A DNA stretch of 64,000 bases, taken from assembly GCF_000021925.1 (NCBI RefSeq), contig NC_011830.1, forward strand, positions 1,078,501-1,142,500, read 5' to 3'. Made by a program: the position numbers and the translations under genes. The notes below the pieces were generated by a model, which was not told where the DNA came from, made no database searches, and was given only the letters and a program-made list of their open reading frames with translations. This DNA is from Desulfitobacterium hafniense DCB-2. GTDB lineage: Bacteria; Bacillota; Desulfitobacteriia; Desulfitobacteriales; Desulfitobacteriaceae. Positions 42,797-51,364 of the stretch are shown one piece after another (the stretch's first letter is position 1; each line of letters begins with the position of its first letter).

Positions 42797-44029
42797 ATGG
42801 TAAGAAGAACTGAAATTCCTCAGTTTGGTCTGTTATCCGGAGTGAAAGTCGTGCACAATACCGTTTCGATTGCCGGCCCTTTTGCGGCGGAGCTCTATGC
42901 CGAATATGGGGCGGATGTCATTTGGATCGAAAATGCCAAGGTTCCCTGTATGAGCCGTGTAGCCACCGGCAACGCCTGGCAGCAGGACCGCCGCAATCAG
43001 CGGAATCTTTCTATTGATATATCCCTCCCTGAAGGAAAAGAGATATTTCTGAAGTTGATGGAAGATACGGATGTTTTTATTTCAGCAGCCAGGGGCGGGC
43101 AGTACGAGAAACTGGGCCTGGGAGATGAAGTGCTCTGGGAGCGAAATCCCCGCCTGGTGATTGTAAAGATTTCCGGTTTTGGGCAAACCGGGCTGCCGGA
43201 CTATATGAACCGGCCCAGTTATGATCCCATCGCTCAGGCCTTTGGCGGCTATATGACTATGAATGGATTTCCAGGGATGCCTTCCATGCCCACCAATCCT
43301 TTAACTGCCGATTATATGAGCGCTTTGTTCGCTTTCGGAACTTCCGTAGCGGCAGTTATGAAAAGCAGGGAAACAAGCCGGGGGGAAAGCATTGATTTGG
43401 CTCAATATGAAGTCCTGATGCGCACCCAATCCCGCTATCCCATGGATTTTCTGGAACAGGGGATTCCTTTTGTCAAAGAGGGCAGCCATAGTGCTTACTT
43501 TGCCGGCTATGGGACCTATAGCTGTCAGGATGAAAAAGAAGTCTATATGCTTTATTTAGGTGCGGGAGTGCTGAAAAAAGGTCTGCCTTTTATAGGCATC
43601 GAGTTCGGTACGGAAAAAATTCCCCCCGGCACCAATCTGCTCTACCTTTCTTCCCCTGAGGGACAGCTTTTAGAGGAGAGGATTAAAGCTTTCTGTCAGT
43701 CCCATACAGCGGAAGAGGTCGAGAAAGCCTTCTTAGCCCATGGGGTGCCTTGTTCCAGAATTATGGATTACAACGATTGCCTTAAGGACCCCCAGTATGT
43801 GGCCCGGGAAGTGTTTACCGAATGGAAGAAAGTCAATGGGGAGTCTGTAAAAGGAGTCAACATTTTCCCCAAATTCAAGAACTACCCGGCACAGATCTGG
43901 AGGGGAGCCCCCAATATCGGCATGGATAACGAAGACATTCTCACAGAACTGGGATTAACTGAAGAACATATTAAGGAGTTATACGGGAAAAAGATCTTAA
44001 CCCAAAGGGATTATTTAAATAATATCTAG
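42797..44029 (+). CDS. CaiB/BaiF-family (type III) CoA-transferase 2
   Basis: 410 residues, starting at the second ATG because GTGAGG is too close to the first at 42791. IPQFGLLSGVKVVHNTVSIAGPF, SGFGQTGLPDYM, PSYDPIAQAFGGYM, and the C-terminal FPKFKNYPAQIWRGAPNIGMD match E. coli CaiB closely, in places better than copy 1 does. It shares the family with the protein at 32434 but is clearly diverged, so the two may use different acceptor acids. It follows the CaiC-like gene, recreating a caiC-caiB neighbourhood. Confidence 0.88.
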   Translation: MVRRTEIPQFGLLSGVKVVHNTVSIAGPFAAELYAEYGADVIWIENAKVPCMSRVATGNAWQQDRRNQRNLSIDISLPEGKEIFLKLMEDTDVFISAARGGQYEKLGLGDEVLWERNPRLVIVKISGFGQTGLPDYMNRPSYDPIAQAFGGYMTMNGFPGMPSMPTNPLTADYMSALFAFGTSVAAVMKSRETSRGESIDLAQYEVLMRTQSRYPMDFLEQGIPFVKEGSHSAYFAGYGTYSCQDEKEVYMLYLGAGVLKKGLPFIGIEFGTEKIPPGTNLLYLSSPEGQLLEERIKAFCQSHTAEEVEKAFLAHGVPCSRIMDYNDCLKDPQYVAREVFTEWKKVNGESVKGVNIFPKFKNYPAQIWRGAPNIGMDNEDILTELGLTEEHIKELYGKKILTQRDYLNNI

Positions 44030-44139
44030 GAGATTATTGATGCCAGACTTTCATGTTGCTTGGCGGCATCACTGATGGATTGAAAAGTATCTGCGGAGAG
44101 ATACCGGTGACGAAAGTCAGATGCAAAGGGGTGTAAGCA

Positions 44140-45432
44140 ATGTCGGAGGATAAATTCGATGCAATAGTCGTCGGAGGCGGGATCGCCGGAACAGTAGCCG
44201 CTTATTTGCTGGCTAAGGAGGGCTTGGAAGTCATCCTTGTGGAACGGGGCAATTATGCAGGGAGCAAGAATATGACAGGCGGGCGGATCTATAGCCATAG
44301 CCTGGGGAAGATCATGCCGGATTTTGCCCGGGAAGCCCCTGTCGAACGCCGAATTACCAGAGAAAAGATCAGCTTAATGACCGATGAAAGCAATGTCACT
44401 TTGGATTTTTATTCTTCTAAGCTGGGTGTGCAGGGCAGTGATTCTTATTCCATTTTGAGAGGGGTCTTCGATCAGTGGCTGGCTGAAAAGGCTGAGGAGG
44501 CCGGTGTACAGATTATACCGGGGATCCGGGTCGATGACCTAATTATTCGGGAAGGAAAAGTCTGCGGTGTGGTGGCAGGAGAGGATGAGCTGGAAGCCAA
44601 TATCACAATTCTCGCCGATGGTGTCAATTCGCTCCTGGCTCAGAAATTGGGATTTAGGGGAGAGTTGGCAGCCCACCATGTGGCCGTGGGAGCGAAAGAA
44701 ATCATCGAATTGCCACCCCAGGTTATTGAAGACCGTTTTAACTGCAACGGCAATGAAGGAACGGCCTGGCTATTTGCCGGGTATCCCTCGGATGGGCGTG
44801 TAGGGGGCGGATTCCTGTATACCAATAAATCGAGCATTTCCCTGGGAGTAGTCACGACCTTAAGTGATGTGATCAAAGGAAGCAAAACCGTACCTCAGAT
44901 GTTGGAGGATTTTAAACAGCATCCGGCTGTCCAGCCGCTTATTAAGGATGGCAAGATGATTGAATACTCCGGTCATCTTGTACCTGAAGCCGGATTAGCC
45001 ATGATCCCCAAGATTGTAGGCAATGGAGTTTTGGTCGTCGGCGATGCCGCCGGATTCTGCATCAATTTAGGCTATATGGTACGGGGGATGGACTTTGCGG
45101 TGGCATCGGCCGAATGTGCGGCTAAAGCAGTACTTAAAGCCAAAGAAGCGCAGGATTTCAGCGAGGGATACCTTCATTGCTACCAGGGGTTATTGGAGCA
45201 GAGCTTCGTTATGCAGGATTTAAAACGATATAAAGATTTCCCCCACTTCCTGGAGGAAACCCCGAGAATTTTCAATGAGTATCCTAAAATGGCAGCTGAT
45301 CTTCTGGCAGACATGTTTGTGGTCAAGGGAGAACCGGCCCAGCCCTTAAGAAAAACCATCATGCAGCATGTGAACAAGATAGGATTGCTGAACATTATCA
45401 AAGACGGCTGGAAGGGGGTGCGTTCACTATGA
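44140..45432 (+). CDS. fixC: FixC flavoprotein (ETF-quinone oxidoreductase-like)
   Basis: 430 residues. The N-terminal dinucleotide-binding fold is DAIVVGGGIAGTVAAYLLAKEG with KNMTGGRIYS, and the C-terminal FAD motif is GNGVLVVGDAAGFCIN. FixC takes electrons from FixAB and, with FixX, connects them to the quinone pool or to the reductase in FixABCX systems. An AAGGGGTG site precedes the start. It overlaps fixX by four bases. The 110-base gap from the CaiB-like gene contains a TGATGCC...GGCATCA hairpin (44038-44072). Confidence 0.93.
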   Translation: MSEDKFDAIVVGGGIAGTVAAYLLAKEGLEVILVERGNYAGSKNMTGGRIYSHSLGKIMPDFAREAPVERRITREKISLMTDESNVTLDFYSSKLGVQGSDSYSILRGVFDQWLAEKAEEAGVQIIPGIRVDDLIIREGKVCGVVAGEDELEANITILADGVNSLLAQKLGFRGELAAHHVAVGAKEIIELPPQVIEDRFNCNGNEGTAWLFAGYPSDGRVGGGFLYTNKSSISLGVVTTLSDVIKGSKTVPQMLEDFKQHPAVQPLIKDGKMIEYSGHLVPEAGLAMIPKIVGNGVLVVGDAAGFCINLGYMVRGMDFAVASAECAAKAVLKAKEAQDFSEGYLHCYQGLLEQSFVMQDLKRYKDFPHFLEETPRIFNEYPKMAADLLADMFVVKGEPAQPLRKTIMQHVNKIGLLNIIKDGWKGVRSL

Positions 45433-45716
45433 GTCAGGTCAATGTCGATCAGAAGCTTGGGGTCAATAAGTTCCATGTGGATGAAGAAAACGCCCATATT
45501 GTCATGAAAGAGGGGAATATCGATCGGGCGGAATATCAAAAATTGGTTCTGGCCTGTCCGGCAGGGTTATATAAAATTAATGACAGCGGCGACATTCAAT
45601 TTGACTACGCCGGGTGTCTGGAGTGCGGCACCTGCCGGGTGCTTTGCGGTAAAACCCTTTTGGATAAATGGGAATTTCCTCTGGGAACCTTAGGTGTGGA
45701 GTTTAGATACGGGTGA
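45429..45716 (+). CDS. fixX: FixX ferredoxin-like protein
   Basis: 95 residues with one Cys-rich segment, CPAGLYKIND ... CLECGTCRVLC, the layout of FixX/ETF-QO C-terminal 4Fe-4S domains. It starts by overlapping fixC by four bases, and with FixABC completes the electron-transfer module. It is the last gene before a strong terminator. Confidence 0.93.
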   Translation: MSQVNVDQKLGVNKFHVDEENAHIVMKEGNIDRAEYQKLVLACPAGLYKINDSGDIQFDYAGCLECGTCRVLCGKTLLDKWEFPLGTLGVEFRYG

Positions 45717-45743
45717 ATTTCTATTGAATTGAGAAGGCAATAA

Positions 45744-45785
45744 AAGAGAGGCTTAACCGCACAATGGGTTTCAAGCCTCTTTTTG
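45744..45785 (+). terminator. Terminator of the fix/CoA gene set
   Basis: AGAGGCTT.AACC pairs with GGGTTTCAAGCCTCT, followed by TTTT. The stem is long and close to the fixX stop. Confidence 0.8.
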
Positions 45786-45916
45786 CTTCAGCTTCTTACT
45801 TCTAAACACGTCGGTAGAAAGCTGGCGTAGTAGGCAGTGTCTATCTGCTTTGCTCTTGCATATAAGCTCGTCTGGGCGGGCATAATGATTTTCGAATCGC
45901 GTAGACCGAGGAAAGC

Positions 45917-45932
45917 CGGAATTTTAATTCCG
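45917..45932. promoter_or_regulatory. Palindrome in the catalase 5' region
   Basis: CGGAATT-TT-AATTCCG, 7-bp arms, 35 bases before the catalase start. It is not a PerR box; it may be an operator or leader hairpin. The rest of 45786-45966 shows nothing I can name. Confidence 0.35.
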
Positions 45933-45966
45933 AGAACCTACATATATGAAAATGAGGTGAGTCAGA

Positions 45967-48015
45967 TTGAAGGATAACAAGCCCAATAAAAAGCGTGAGC
46001 AATTAGAGCCGTTTATTCACGAATCAGAAGGAAAGAAAATGACATCGAATGAAGGAATCACGATTTCTGATGATGAAAACACATTGACGGCCGGCGAGCG
46101 CGGGCCAACACTTATTGAAGATTTTCTTTCCCGGGAAAAACTAGCCCACTTTGATCGTGAACGTATTCCTGAACGTGTCGTCCATGCCAGAGGATATGGG
46201 GCACATGGAGAGTTCCAGCCCTATGAATCCTTAGCAGATTTAACGATGGCTGATTTTTTGCAGGACCCCAATAAAAAAACACCCTTGTTTGTCCGCTTCT
46301 CACAAGTCGTTGGCTCCAAAGGCTGTAATGAGACCAACCGGGATGTCCGGGGTTTTTCCATTAAGTTTTATACCGATGAGGGCAATTTCGATTTGATTGC
46401 TATTAACATGCCGGTGTTCTTTATTCAGGATGCGATTAAGTTCCCTGACTTAATCCATGCGGTGAAACCAGAGCCGGACAATGAATATCCACAAGGTCAG
46501 ACAGACCACAACACCTTCTGGGACTTTATGGCGAACAACAAAGAAACTGCCCATATGTCTTTATGGATTGCCTCGAATCGCGCCTTTCCCAAAAGCTTTA
46601 GAACCATGGAGGGATTTGGGGTACATACCTTCCGTTTAGTGAATAAGGATGGAAAATCCCACTTTGTTAAATTTCATATCAAGCCCTTGCTGGGCGTCCA
46701 TTCATTAATCTGGGATGAAGCCCAGCGTCTTGGTTCAGATGCTGACTTTCACCGCAGAGACTTATGGGAAAATATAGAGATTGGCAACTATCCGGAGTAT
46801 GAGATGGCTATTCAGGTCATTAAAGAGGAAGATGAGTTTGCCTATGATTTTGATCTGTTAGATCCGACGAAATTGTGGCCGGAAGAAGAGATTCCTTTAC
46901 GCAGAATCGGCAAGATAATCCTTAACCGCAATGTGGAAAATGCTTTTGCTGAAACCGAACAAAGCGCCTTTCACCCTGGGAATATTGTGAGAGGGATTGA
47001 CTTTTCCAATGATCCGCTCCTGCAAGGGAGATTGTTCTCCTATACCGATGCCCAGCAGGCACGGCTTGGTCCCAATCATCAACAACTGCCGATCAATCGT
47101 CCGGTCTGTCCATTTGCCAATAATCAGCGTGACGGTGCTTCGAGGCTGGTTATTGATCGCGGAAAAGTTGCTTATCATCGCAATGGGCTTGCGAATAATA
47201 GCCCGTATACGGTACCAGGCACCCAAGGCGGGTTTGTCACGTATCCATCCACCGTAGAAGGACATAAGGTAAGATCAACAGCTCCTTCCTTTAAGGATCA
47301 TTACTCTCAGGCAAAAATGTTCTGGAATAGTATGAGTGAGGTTGAAAAGCGTCAGATTATCGGCGCTTACTGCTTTGAACTTGGCAAATGCGGACCCTTT
47401 GTCCGGCAGGAATGGGTTGATGTGCTCGCTCATATCAGCACGGAACTGGCCAAGAGTGTTTCCAAGGAATTAGGCACAACTGTGCCGGCGGATGTCGAGG
47501 AATCTCCTGTGACAAAGTCCTCTCCGGCGCTTAGCCTGCATAATACGATTTTTGTGCCGGATACCTTGCGCGTCGCGGTGTTCCTCGCTCAAGGCTTCGA
47601 TGGCCCCGGTGTAAGCAAAGTGTTGGAAACTTTGGCGGAGGCCAAATTAAGAGTGGTCATTGTCCACGATACCTTGGGGAAGGTCAGTGGAACCGAGGGA
47701 GTAACCTATGAAGTCCATGACAGCTTTTTAACGGGTTCCCCCCTTGTCTATGACGGGATACTTATCGTGGGAAGCGGCAATATCACCCCCTATTTTACGT
47801 ATACAGCACAGAAATTCACAACGGATATCTACAATCACTTCAAACCGATCGGCATCATTCAAAAGGGTGATGCTGTACTGGAACCGCTGGGCTTATTGGC
47901 TGATGAGGGGATCGTAACGGATTCAGGTCCGGACTTTGCAGGCAGATTTATCAAGGCCATGGCCAAGCAGAGATTCTGGAACCGTCCGAGTTTTCTTTAT
48001 CCTGCTATGGTTTAA
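45967..48015 (+). CDS. katE: Large-subunit (HPII-type) monofunctional catalase
   Basis: 682 residues, so the large-subunit clade with a C-terminal flavodoxin/class I GATase-like domain (about 530-680: VFLAQGFDGPGVSKVLETLAEAKLRVVIVHDTLG). The haem-pocket His is in RVVHARGYGAHGEF and the proximal Tyr in RLFSYTDAQQARLG. It removes hydrogen peroxide in the cytoplasm. The start is a TTG at 45967, 7 bases after GAGGTGA; no suitable ATG is nearby. Such a catalase in an anaerobe suggests protection during oxygen exposure. It is a single transcription unit. Confidence 0.92.
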   Translation: MKDNKPNKKREQLEPFIHESEGKKMTSNEGITISDDENTLTAGERGPTLIEDFLSREKLAHFDRERIPERVVHARGYGAHGEFQPYESLADLTMADFLQDPNKKTPLFVRFSQVVGSKGCNETNRDVRGFSIKFYTDEGNFDLIAINMPVFFIQDAIKFPDLIHAVKPEPDNEYPQGQTDHNTFWDFMANNKETAHMSLWIASNRAFPKSFRTMEGFGVHTFRLVNKDGKSHFVKFHIKPLLGVHSLIWDEAQRLGSDADFHRRDLWENIEIGNYPEYEMAIQVIKEEDEFAYDFDLLDPTKLWPEEEIPLRRIGKIILNRNVENAFAETEQSAFHPGNIVRGIDFSNDPLLQGRLFSYTDAQQARLGPNHQQLPINRPVCPFANNQRDGASRLVIDRGKVAYHRNGLANNSPYTVPGTQGGFVTYPSTVEGHKVRSTAPSFKDHYSQAKMFWNSMSEVEKRQIIGAYCFELGKCGPFVRQEWVDVLAHISTELAKSVSKELGTTVPADVEESPVTKSSPALSLHNTIFVPDTLRVAVFLAQGFDGPGVSKVLETLAEAKLRVVIVHDTLGKVSGTEGVTYEVHDSFLTGSPLVYDGILIVGSGNITPYFTYTAQKFTTDIYNHFKPIGIIQKGDAVLEPLGLLADEGIVTDSGPDFAGRFIKAMAKQRFWNRPSFLYPAMV

Positions 48016-48023
48016 TGCAAATG

Positions 48024-48064
48024 AGACCGTTCCCGGTATTCCACCGGGGAACGGTCGTTTCTTT
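48024..48064 (+). terminator. Catalase terminator
   Basis: GACCGTTCCC/GGGAACGGTC (10 bp, 13-base loop) followed by GTTTCTTT. Confidence 0.75.
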
Positions 48065-48128
48065 CGGACAGATGCTGATAGAGGACATGGCAATGTGATA
48101 ACGGTAACGCTAAAACACCGGAGGAGTA

Positions 48129-49190
48129 TTACTCCAGAATGGATTCGATAAAAAGGGTCCGTTCCTCGACGAGATTGTATTCTTTCGCTTGGACACGGGA
48201 GAGGGTTTGATCGGCTACTAAAACCCTGATGATGGGGCGCATAGGCAGGCTCTTATTTTGCTCGACGACAATACCTGTTTCTCCGGTACTCAGTTTTACG
48301 GTACAGCCTGTGGGATACGCGGCAATATGCTTAAGAAAAGTAATCACGAGATCCTTAGGGAAAAACTTCTCAGCACTGCCCATAAGAATTTCGCAGGCCT
48401 CATAAGGCGGAATGCGGGTATGTCCTGGACCGTCATTCACTAAATTATCATAGAAATTAGCAATGCCGACAATCTGAGCCCACTGGTGAATGGCATCTCC
48501 CTCGAGCTTACGAGGATAGCCGTTGCCATTGAGACGCTCATGGTGCTGGAAGGCAATATGGGCACTCAACAAATTCAGCTCCCGTTTTGTCCGGAGGATA
48601 TCGAAACCGTGATTGGTGTGAGTTTGGTAAAGAGCCGCTTCCTTGGGAGTAAAGGGTTCTCGCTTGCTTAGGAGCTTCTTGGGCAATTTCACAGTGCCAA
48701 TATCATGGAACAAGGCACCGATGGCCAGCCCTTCAAGATTTTCCCGATCCAGGCCCAGGGCCTTACCCAGTACGATGGAAAGAACGCAAACATTGACGGA
48801 ATGGGCAAAAATCTGATTATCGTAAGTTCTCATATCTGTTAACCCGATGAAGATATCCTTTTGGAAAAGGATATCCTGAATAATATTGTCAATGTTCCTT
48901 TTGACATTAAAACCGTCAAAGTCTTTTCCCACTTTCACAGCCTGCACAGCATTATCCAGGGACGCCATGGCCTCCCGCCGGTGCTCTTCAGAGATAATAT
49001 CCTCTACGATGATATCCTTGCTTACCTCATCGTCAATATAGAGAATGTTGATGCCAAGGGTTTTTAAACGGTCTATATAGGACTTGGTCAGAGCCATCCC
49101 TTTCCCCAGGAGTACACGGCCATCATTGGCATAGATTGTTCGCCCTAGAATATCCCCTTCCTTAAGCCTGTTTATGCTTAACTGACGCAT
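48129..49190 (-). CDS. HD-GYP domain phosphodiesterase (c-di-GMP type)
   Basis: 353 residues. The N-terminal 120 residues have no recognised sensor domain (DIIVEDIISEEHRREAMASL). The HD-GYP domain follows: HSVNVCVLSIVLG, the HD dyad in ALFHDIGTVKLPKKLL, HHERLNGNGYP with the GYP motif, and IVGIANFYDNLVNDG. These enzymes hydrolyse cyclic di-GMP. The transcript carries a c-di-GMP-I riboswitch, so the enzyme's substrate should control its own expression. The start follows GGAAAGAAC-like sequence. Confidence 0.9.
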   Translation of the reverse strand: MRQLSINRLKEGDILGRTIYANDGRVLLGKGMALTKSYIDRLKTLGINILYIDDEVSKDIIVEDIISEEHRREAMASLDNAVQAVKVGKDFDGFNVKRNIDNIIQDILFQKDIFIGLTDMRTYDNQIFAHSVNVCVLSIVLGKALGLDRENLEGLAIGALFHDIGTVKLPKKLLSKREPFTPKEAALYQTHTNHGFDILRTKRELNLLSAHIAFQHHERLNGNGYPRKLEGDAIHQWAQIVGIANFYDNLVNDGPGHTRIPPYEACEILMGSAEKFFPKDLVITFLKHIAAYPTGCTVKLSTGETGIVVEQNKSLPMRPIIRVLVADQTLSRVQAKEYNLVEERTLFIESILE

Positions 49191-49239
49191 TGAACGTTCT
49201 TCCTTTCAAAATCATCTTAATAAAAATTATAAAAACAGT

Positions 49240-49271
49240 ATAAAATTAAAGTCGCCATGTGAACTGGCGAC
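49240..49271 (-). terminator. Expression-platform terminator of the c-di-GMP riboswitch
   Basis: On the minus strand GTCGCCA-GTTCACA-TGGCGAC is followed by TTTAATTTT, between the aptamer and the HD-GYP gene. Confidence 0.8.
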
Positions 49272-49285
49272 AAAGGTGTTTAAAG

Positions 49286-49376
49286 CTTAAGGCTTCGGTA
49301 GCTTGGCGATCATCAGGAGTGTATCCAGGAAGACCCATAGCTTTGCGTCCCTGGCTTTCGCCAGGTTTGCTATTGT
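49286..49376 (-). promoter_or_regulatory. Cyclic di-GMP-I (GEMM) riboswitch upstream of the HD-GYP gene
   Basis: On the minus strand the conserved aptamer elements appear in order: GCAAACCTGGCGAAAGCCAG (P2 with a GNRA tetraloop), GGGACGCAAAGCTATGGGTC (the GEMM hallmark), and GATCGCCAAGCTACCG with the tetraloop receptor. A terminator follows before the HD-GYP start. Whether binding turns expression on or off cannot be read directly. Confidence 0.9.
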
Positions 49377-49597
49377 CGAATCACTAAAGTACAGGCTATG
49401 CTATTTTAAGTATCGAAATATTTAAGGCTTTATCATCCATTCTATTATAAGGGCTAAGTTTTAGCTTCACAACATCTTCTCCCCTAACAGTTGGAGAATT
49501 TTTAAGAGGGTAGAGTAGAGCGTATGTCTATGAATCACAGGATAGTTGTGTTAGAATAATCAGAATAGTTAATTTTTTAAATATTGAGGTGAAAAGA
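49377..49597 (+). promoter_or_regulatory. Intergenic region with extended -10 promoter of MBL-fold gene 2
   Basis: An extended -10, TGTTAGAAT (49549-49557), followed by AATCAGAA, matches the promoter block of the paralogue at 26353. A TTCTCC...GGAGAA hairpin with TTTTT (49477-49503) lies upstream and is weak. The divergent riboswitch promoter should also lie here, but I could not place it. Confidence 0.45.
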
Positions 49598-50569
49598 ATG
49601 ATTCGGGAAGTCTACCCCCAGATTTACTTAAATGAAATACCCTTGCCAAAAAATCCACTGAAGGCATTAAATAGCTATATTATCCCCTCTCAAGGCCGTT
49701 CCTTGATTTTGGATACAGGGTTTAATAGGGAAGAGTGTAGGAATGCTCTGATGGAAGGAATCAGAGCGTCAGGCATCGACCTGAAACGGACAGATTTGGT
49801 GCTGACCCATATGCATGTGGACCATTCCGGGCTGGCTGACTATTTGTGGAAACAAGGGTGTAAGGTCTATATCGGAAAGAAAGACGGTATTCTGCTCAAT
49901 AATTTCAGAACCTCTCCTGAACAGGTGCTGGGGCATTTGAGTGAGGGTCTTAATTTGAACCAGGGAATCGGCATGAAAGAGATTGAGGCCTTCGACATAG
50001 CCCCTAAGGAACCCTTTGCATACACCCCATTGCAAGAAGGGGATTGCTTAGAAGTGGGTCCCTATCGGTTCGAAGTGATCGATATTCCAGGCCATAGCCC
50101 CGGACATATCGGTTTATACGAAAGAAAGCATAAGCTGTTTTTGGGCGGGGATCATGTCCTGAATGAAATTACCCCGAATATTACTTTTTGGCATTACAAA
50201 ATCGATAGCCTGGGAAATTTCATGGAGAGCCTGAACAAAATTCGCCGGTTTGACATTGACTGGGTGTTTCCGTCTCATCGCAGTCTTATTCAAGACCATC
50301 GGCAACGGATTGATGAATTGATCATTCATCATCAGGAACGACTTGAGGAAATCACCGGGATTCTGCGTGATGGCCAAAAATCAGTCATAGAGACAGCGGC
50401 AAGAATGCATTGGGATTTGAGCTATAAGAGCTGGAATGATTTTCCCCTTACCCAGAAGTGGTTTGCCTCAGGTGAAGCTATGGCTCATCTGGAGCATCTG
50501 GTGTACAAAGGGGAGGCTCAGCGGGTGAACTCCGAGGGGAAGCATTATTATGAATTGGTTAATCCATGA
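49598..50569 (+). CDS. Metallo-beta-lactamase-fold hydrolase, copy 2
   Basis: 323 residues, paralogue of the protein at 26353 with identical layout: HMHVDHSGLADYLW, HSPGHIGLYERKHKLFLGGDH, and FPSHRSLI. The C-terminal segment EITGILRDGQKSVIETAARMHW is also shared. ATG 49598 after GAGGTG is preferred over an in-frame GTG at 49589. The copies are 23 kb apart, so this is not a fresh tandem duplication. The substrate is unknown. Confidence 0.85.
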   Translation: MIREVYPQIYLNEIPLPKNPLKALNSYIIPSQGRSLILDTGFNREECRNALMEGIRASGIDLKRTDLVLTHMHVDHSGLADYLWKQGCKVYIGKKDGILLNNFRTSPEQVLGHLSEGLNLNQGIGMKEIEAFDIAPKEPFAYTPLQEGDCLEVGPYRFEVIDIPGHSPGHIGLYERKHKLFLGGDHVLNEITPNITFWHYKIDSLGNFMESLNKIRRFDIDWVFPSHRSLIQDHRQRIDELIIHHQERLEEITGILRDGQKSVIETAARMHWDLSYKSWNDFPLTQKWFASGEAMAHLEHLVYKGEAQRVNSEGKHYYELVNP

Positions 50570-50588
50570 CTTCTTTCAGTGATAAAGT

Positions 50589-50633
50589 CAGCCCGCCGGG
50601 TCCCCAAAAGGAAGCGGCGGGCTGCTTGTTGTG
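50589..50633. terminator. GC-rich hairpin between MBL gene 2 and the CBS-pair gene
   Basis: CAGCCCGCC/GGCGGGCTG (9 bp, 18-base loop) followed by CTTGTTGT on the plus strand. It lies between convergent genes. The T-tract is weak. Confidence 0.55.
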
Positions 50634-50662
50634 CCTGGGCTATGTAATTGGGCAAAGAACGG

Positions 50663-51112
50663 CTACTCTTCAATCAGAACCTTAATGACATCTTTTCTGG
50701 TGATGATTCCGACCATTTTGCCGTTTTCCATGATGGGTAACCGTTTCACATTGTGATTAATCATGAGAGAGGCAGCTTCCTCAATAGCAGCGTCTTTTTC
50801 GAGAGTTATAACCTCATGAGTCATTATTTCCGAGGCTTTGAGGGCAACCAATTTCTTTAGATCAGATTCATATTGTTTGACACCTCGGTAATAGATCAGA
50901 GCACCCAGGAATCCTACCGCTTCAGGAACCCGGGGATGAGTCTCCTTATGCAGCAGATCCCCTTCGCTGACAATACCGATTAAATTGCCGAAAAGGTCGA
51001 TGACCGGGACTCCGGAAATATGATGGTCACACAGCAGCTTAGCGATTTCCCTAATTTCCGTATTCGGCGAAATTGTAATAACATTGGTCTGCATAATATC
51101 CTGAACCTTCAT
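50663..51112 (-). CDS. Tandem CBS-domain protein
   Basis: 149 residues from the ATG at 51112 after AAGGGGG; 40 further codons are open upstream but lack a site. Two CBS motifs (MKVQDIMQTNVITISP ... GVPVIDLFGNLIGIVSEGDLL, and ASEIMTHEVITLEKDA ... KRLPIMENGKMVGIITRKDVI) form one Bateman module. Such free-standing modules usually bind adenine nucleotides and regulate a partner, which is not evident here. It is a single gene. Confidence 0.85.
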   Translation of the reverse strand: MKVQDIMQTNVITISPNTEIREIAKLLCDHHISGVPVIDLFGNLIGIVSEGDLLHKETHPRVPEAVGFLGALIYYRGVKQYESDLKKLVALKASEIMTHEVITLEKDAAIEEAASLMINHNVKRLPIMENGKMVGIITRKDVIKVLIEE

Positions 51113-51364
51113 TGCCAATACCCCCTTGTGATTACCTTGGAACATATTTTGTCTGAATTTAGTACTAGTATACCATGATTTTGACAAGAAGAAATGAGGC
51201 GATTTGGAAACAAGGAAATAACTCTCCTTCATTTTTCAGAGAAGTTGAAAGATTACCGCAAAAGAATAAAAGTGCAAAAAGGTAAAGTTGTCCGTTAGGT
51301 CGTATAATAGAATAGAAGATGACCTAAGCAAGGGTGGAAAGATTTTTGCAGGGGGGAGAATGAC

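Noticed and set aside
49477..49503. TTCTCC...GGAGAA hairpin with T-run upstream of MBL gene 2
   Set aside because: Only a 6-bp stem with a 10-base loop and no gene ending there. It lies upstream of the likely promoter, so I do not call a terminator.
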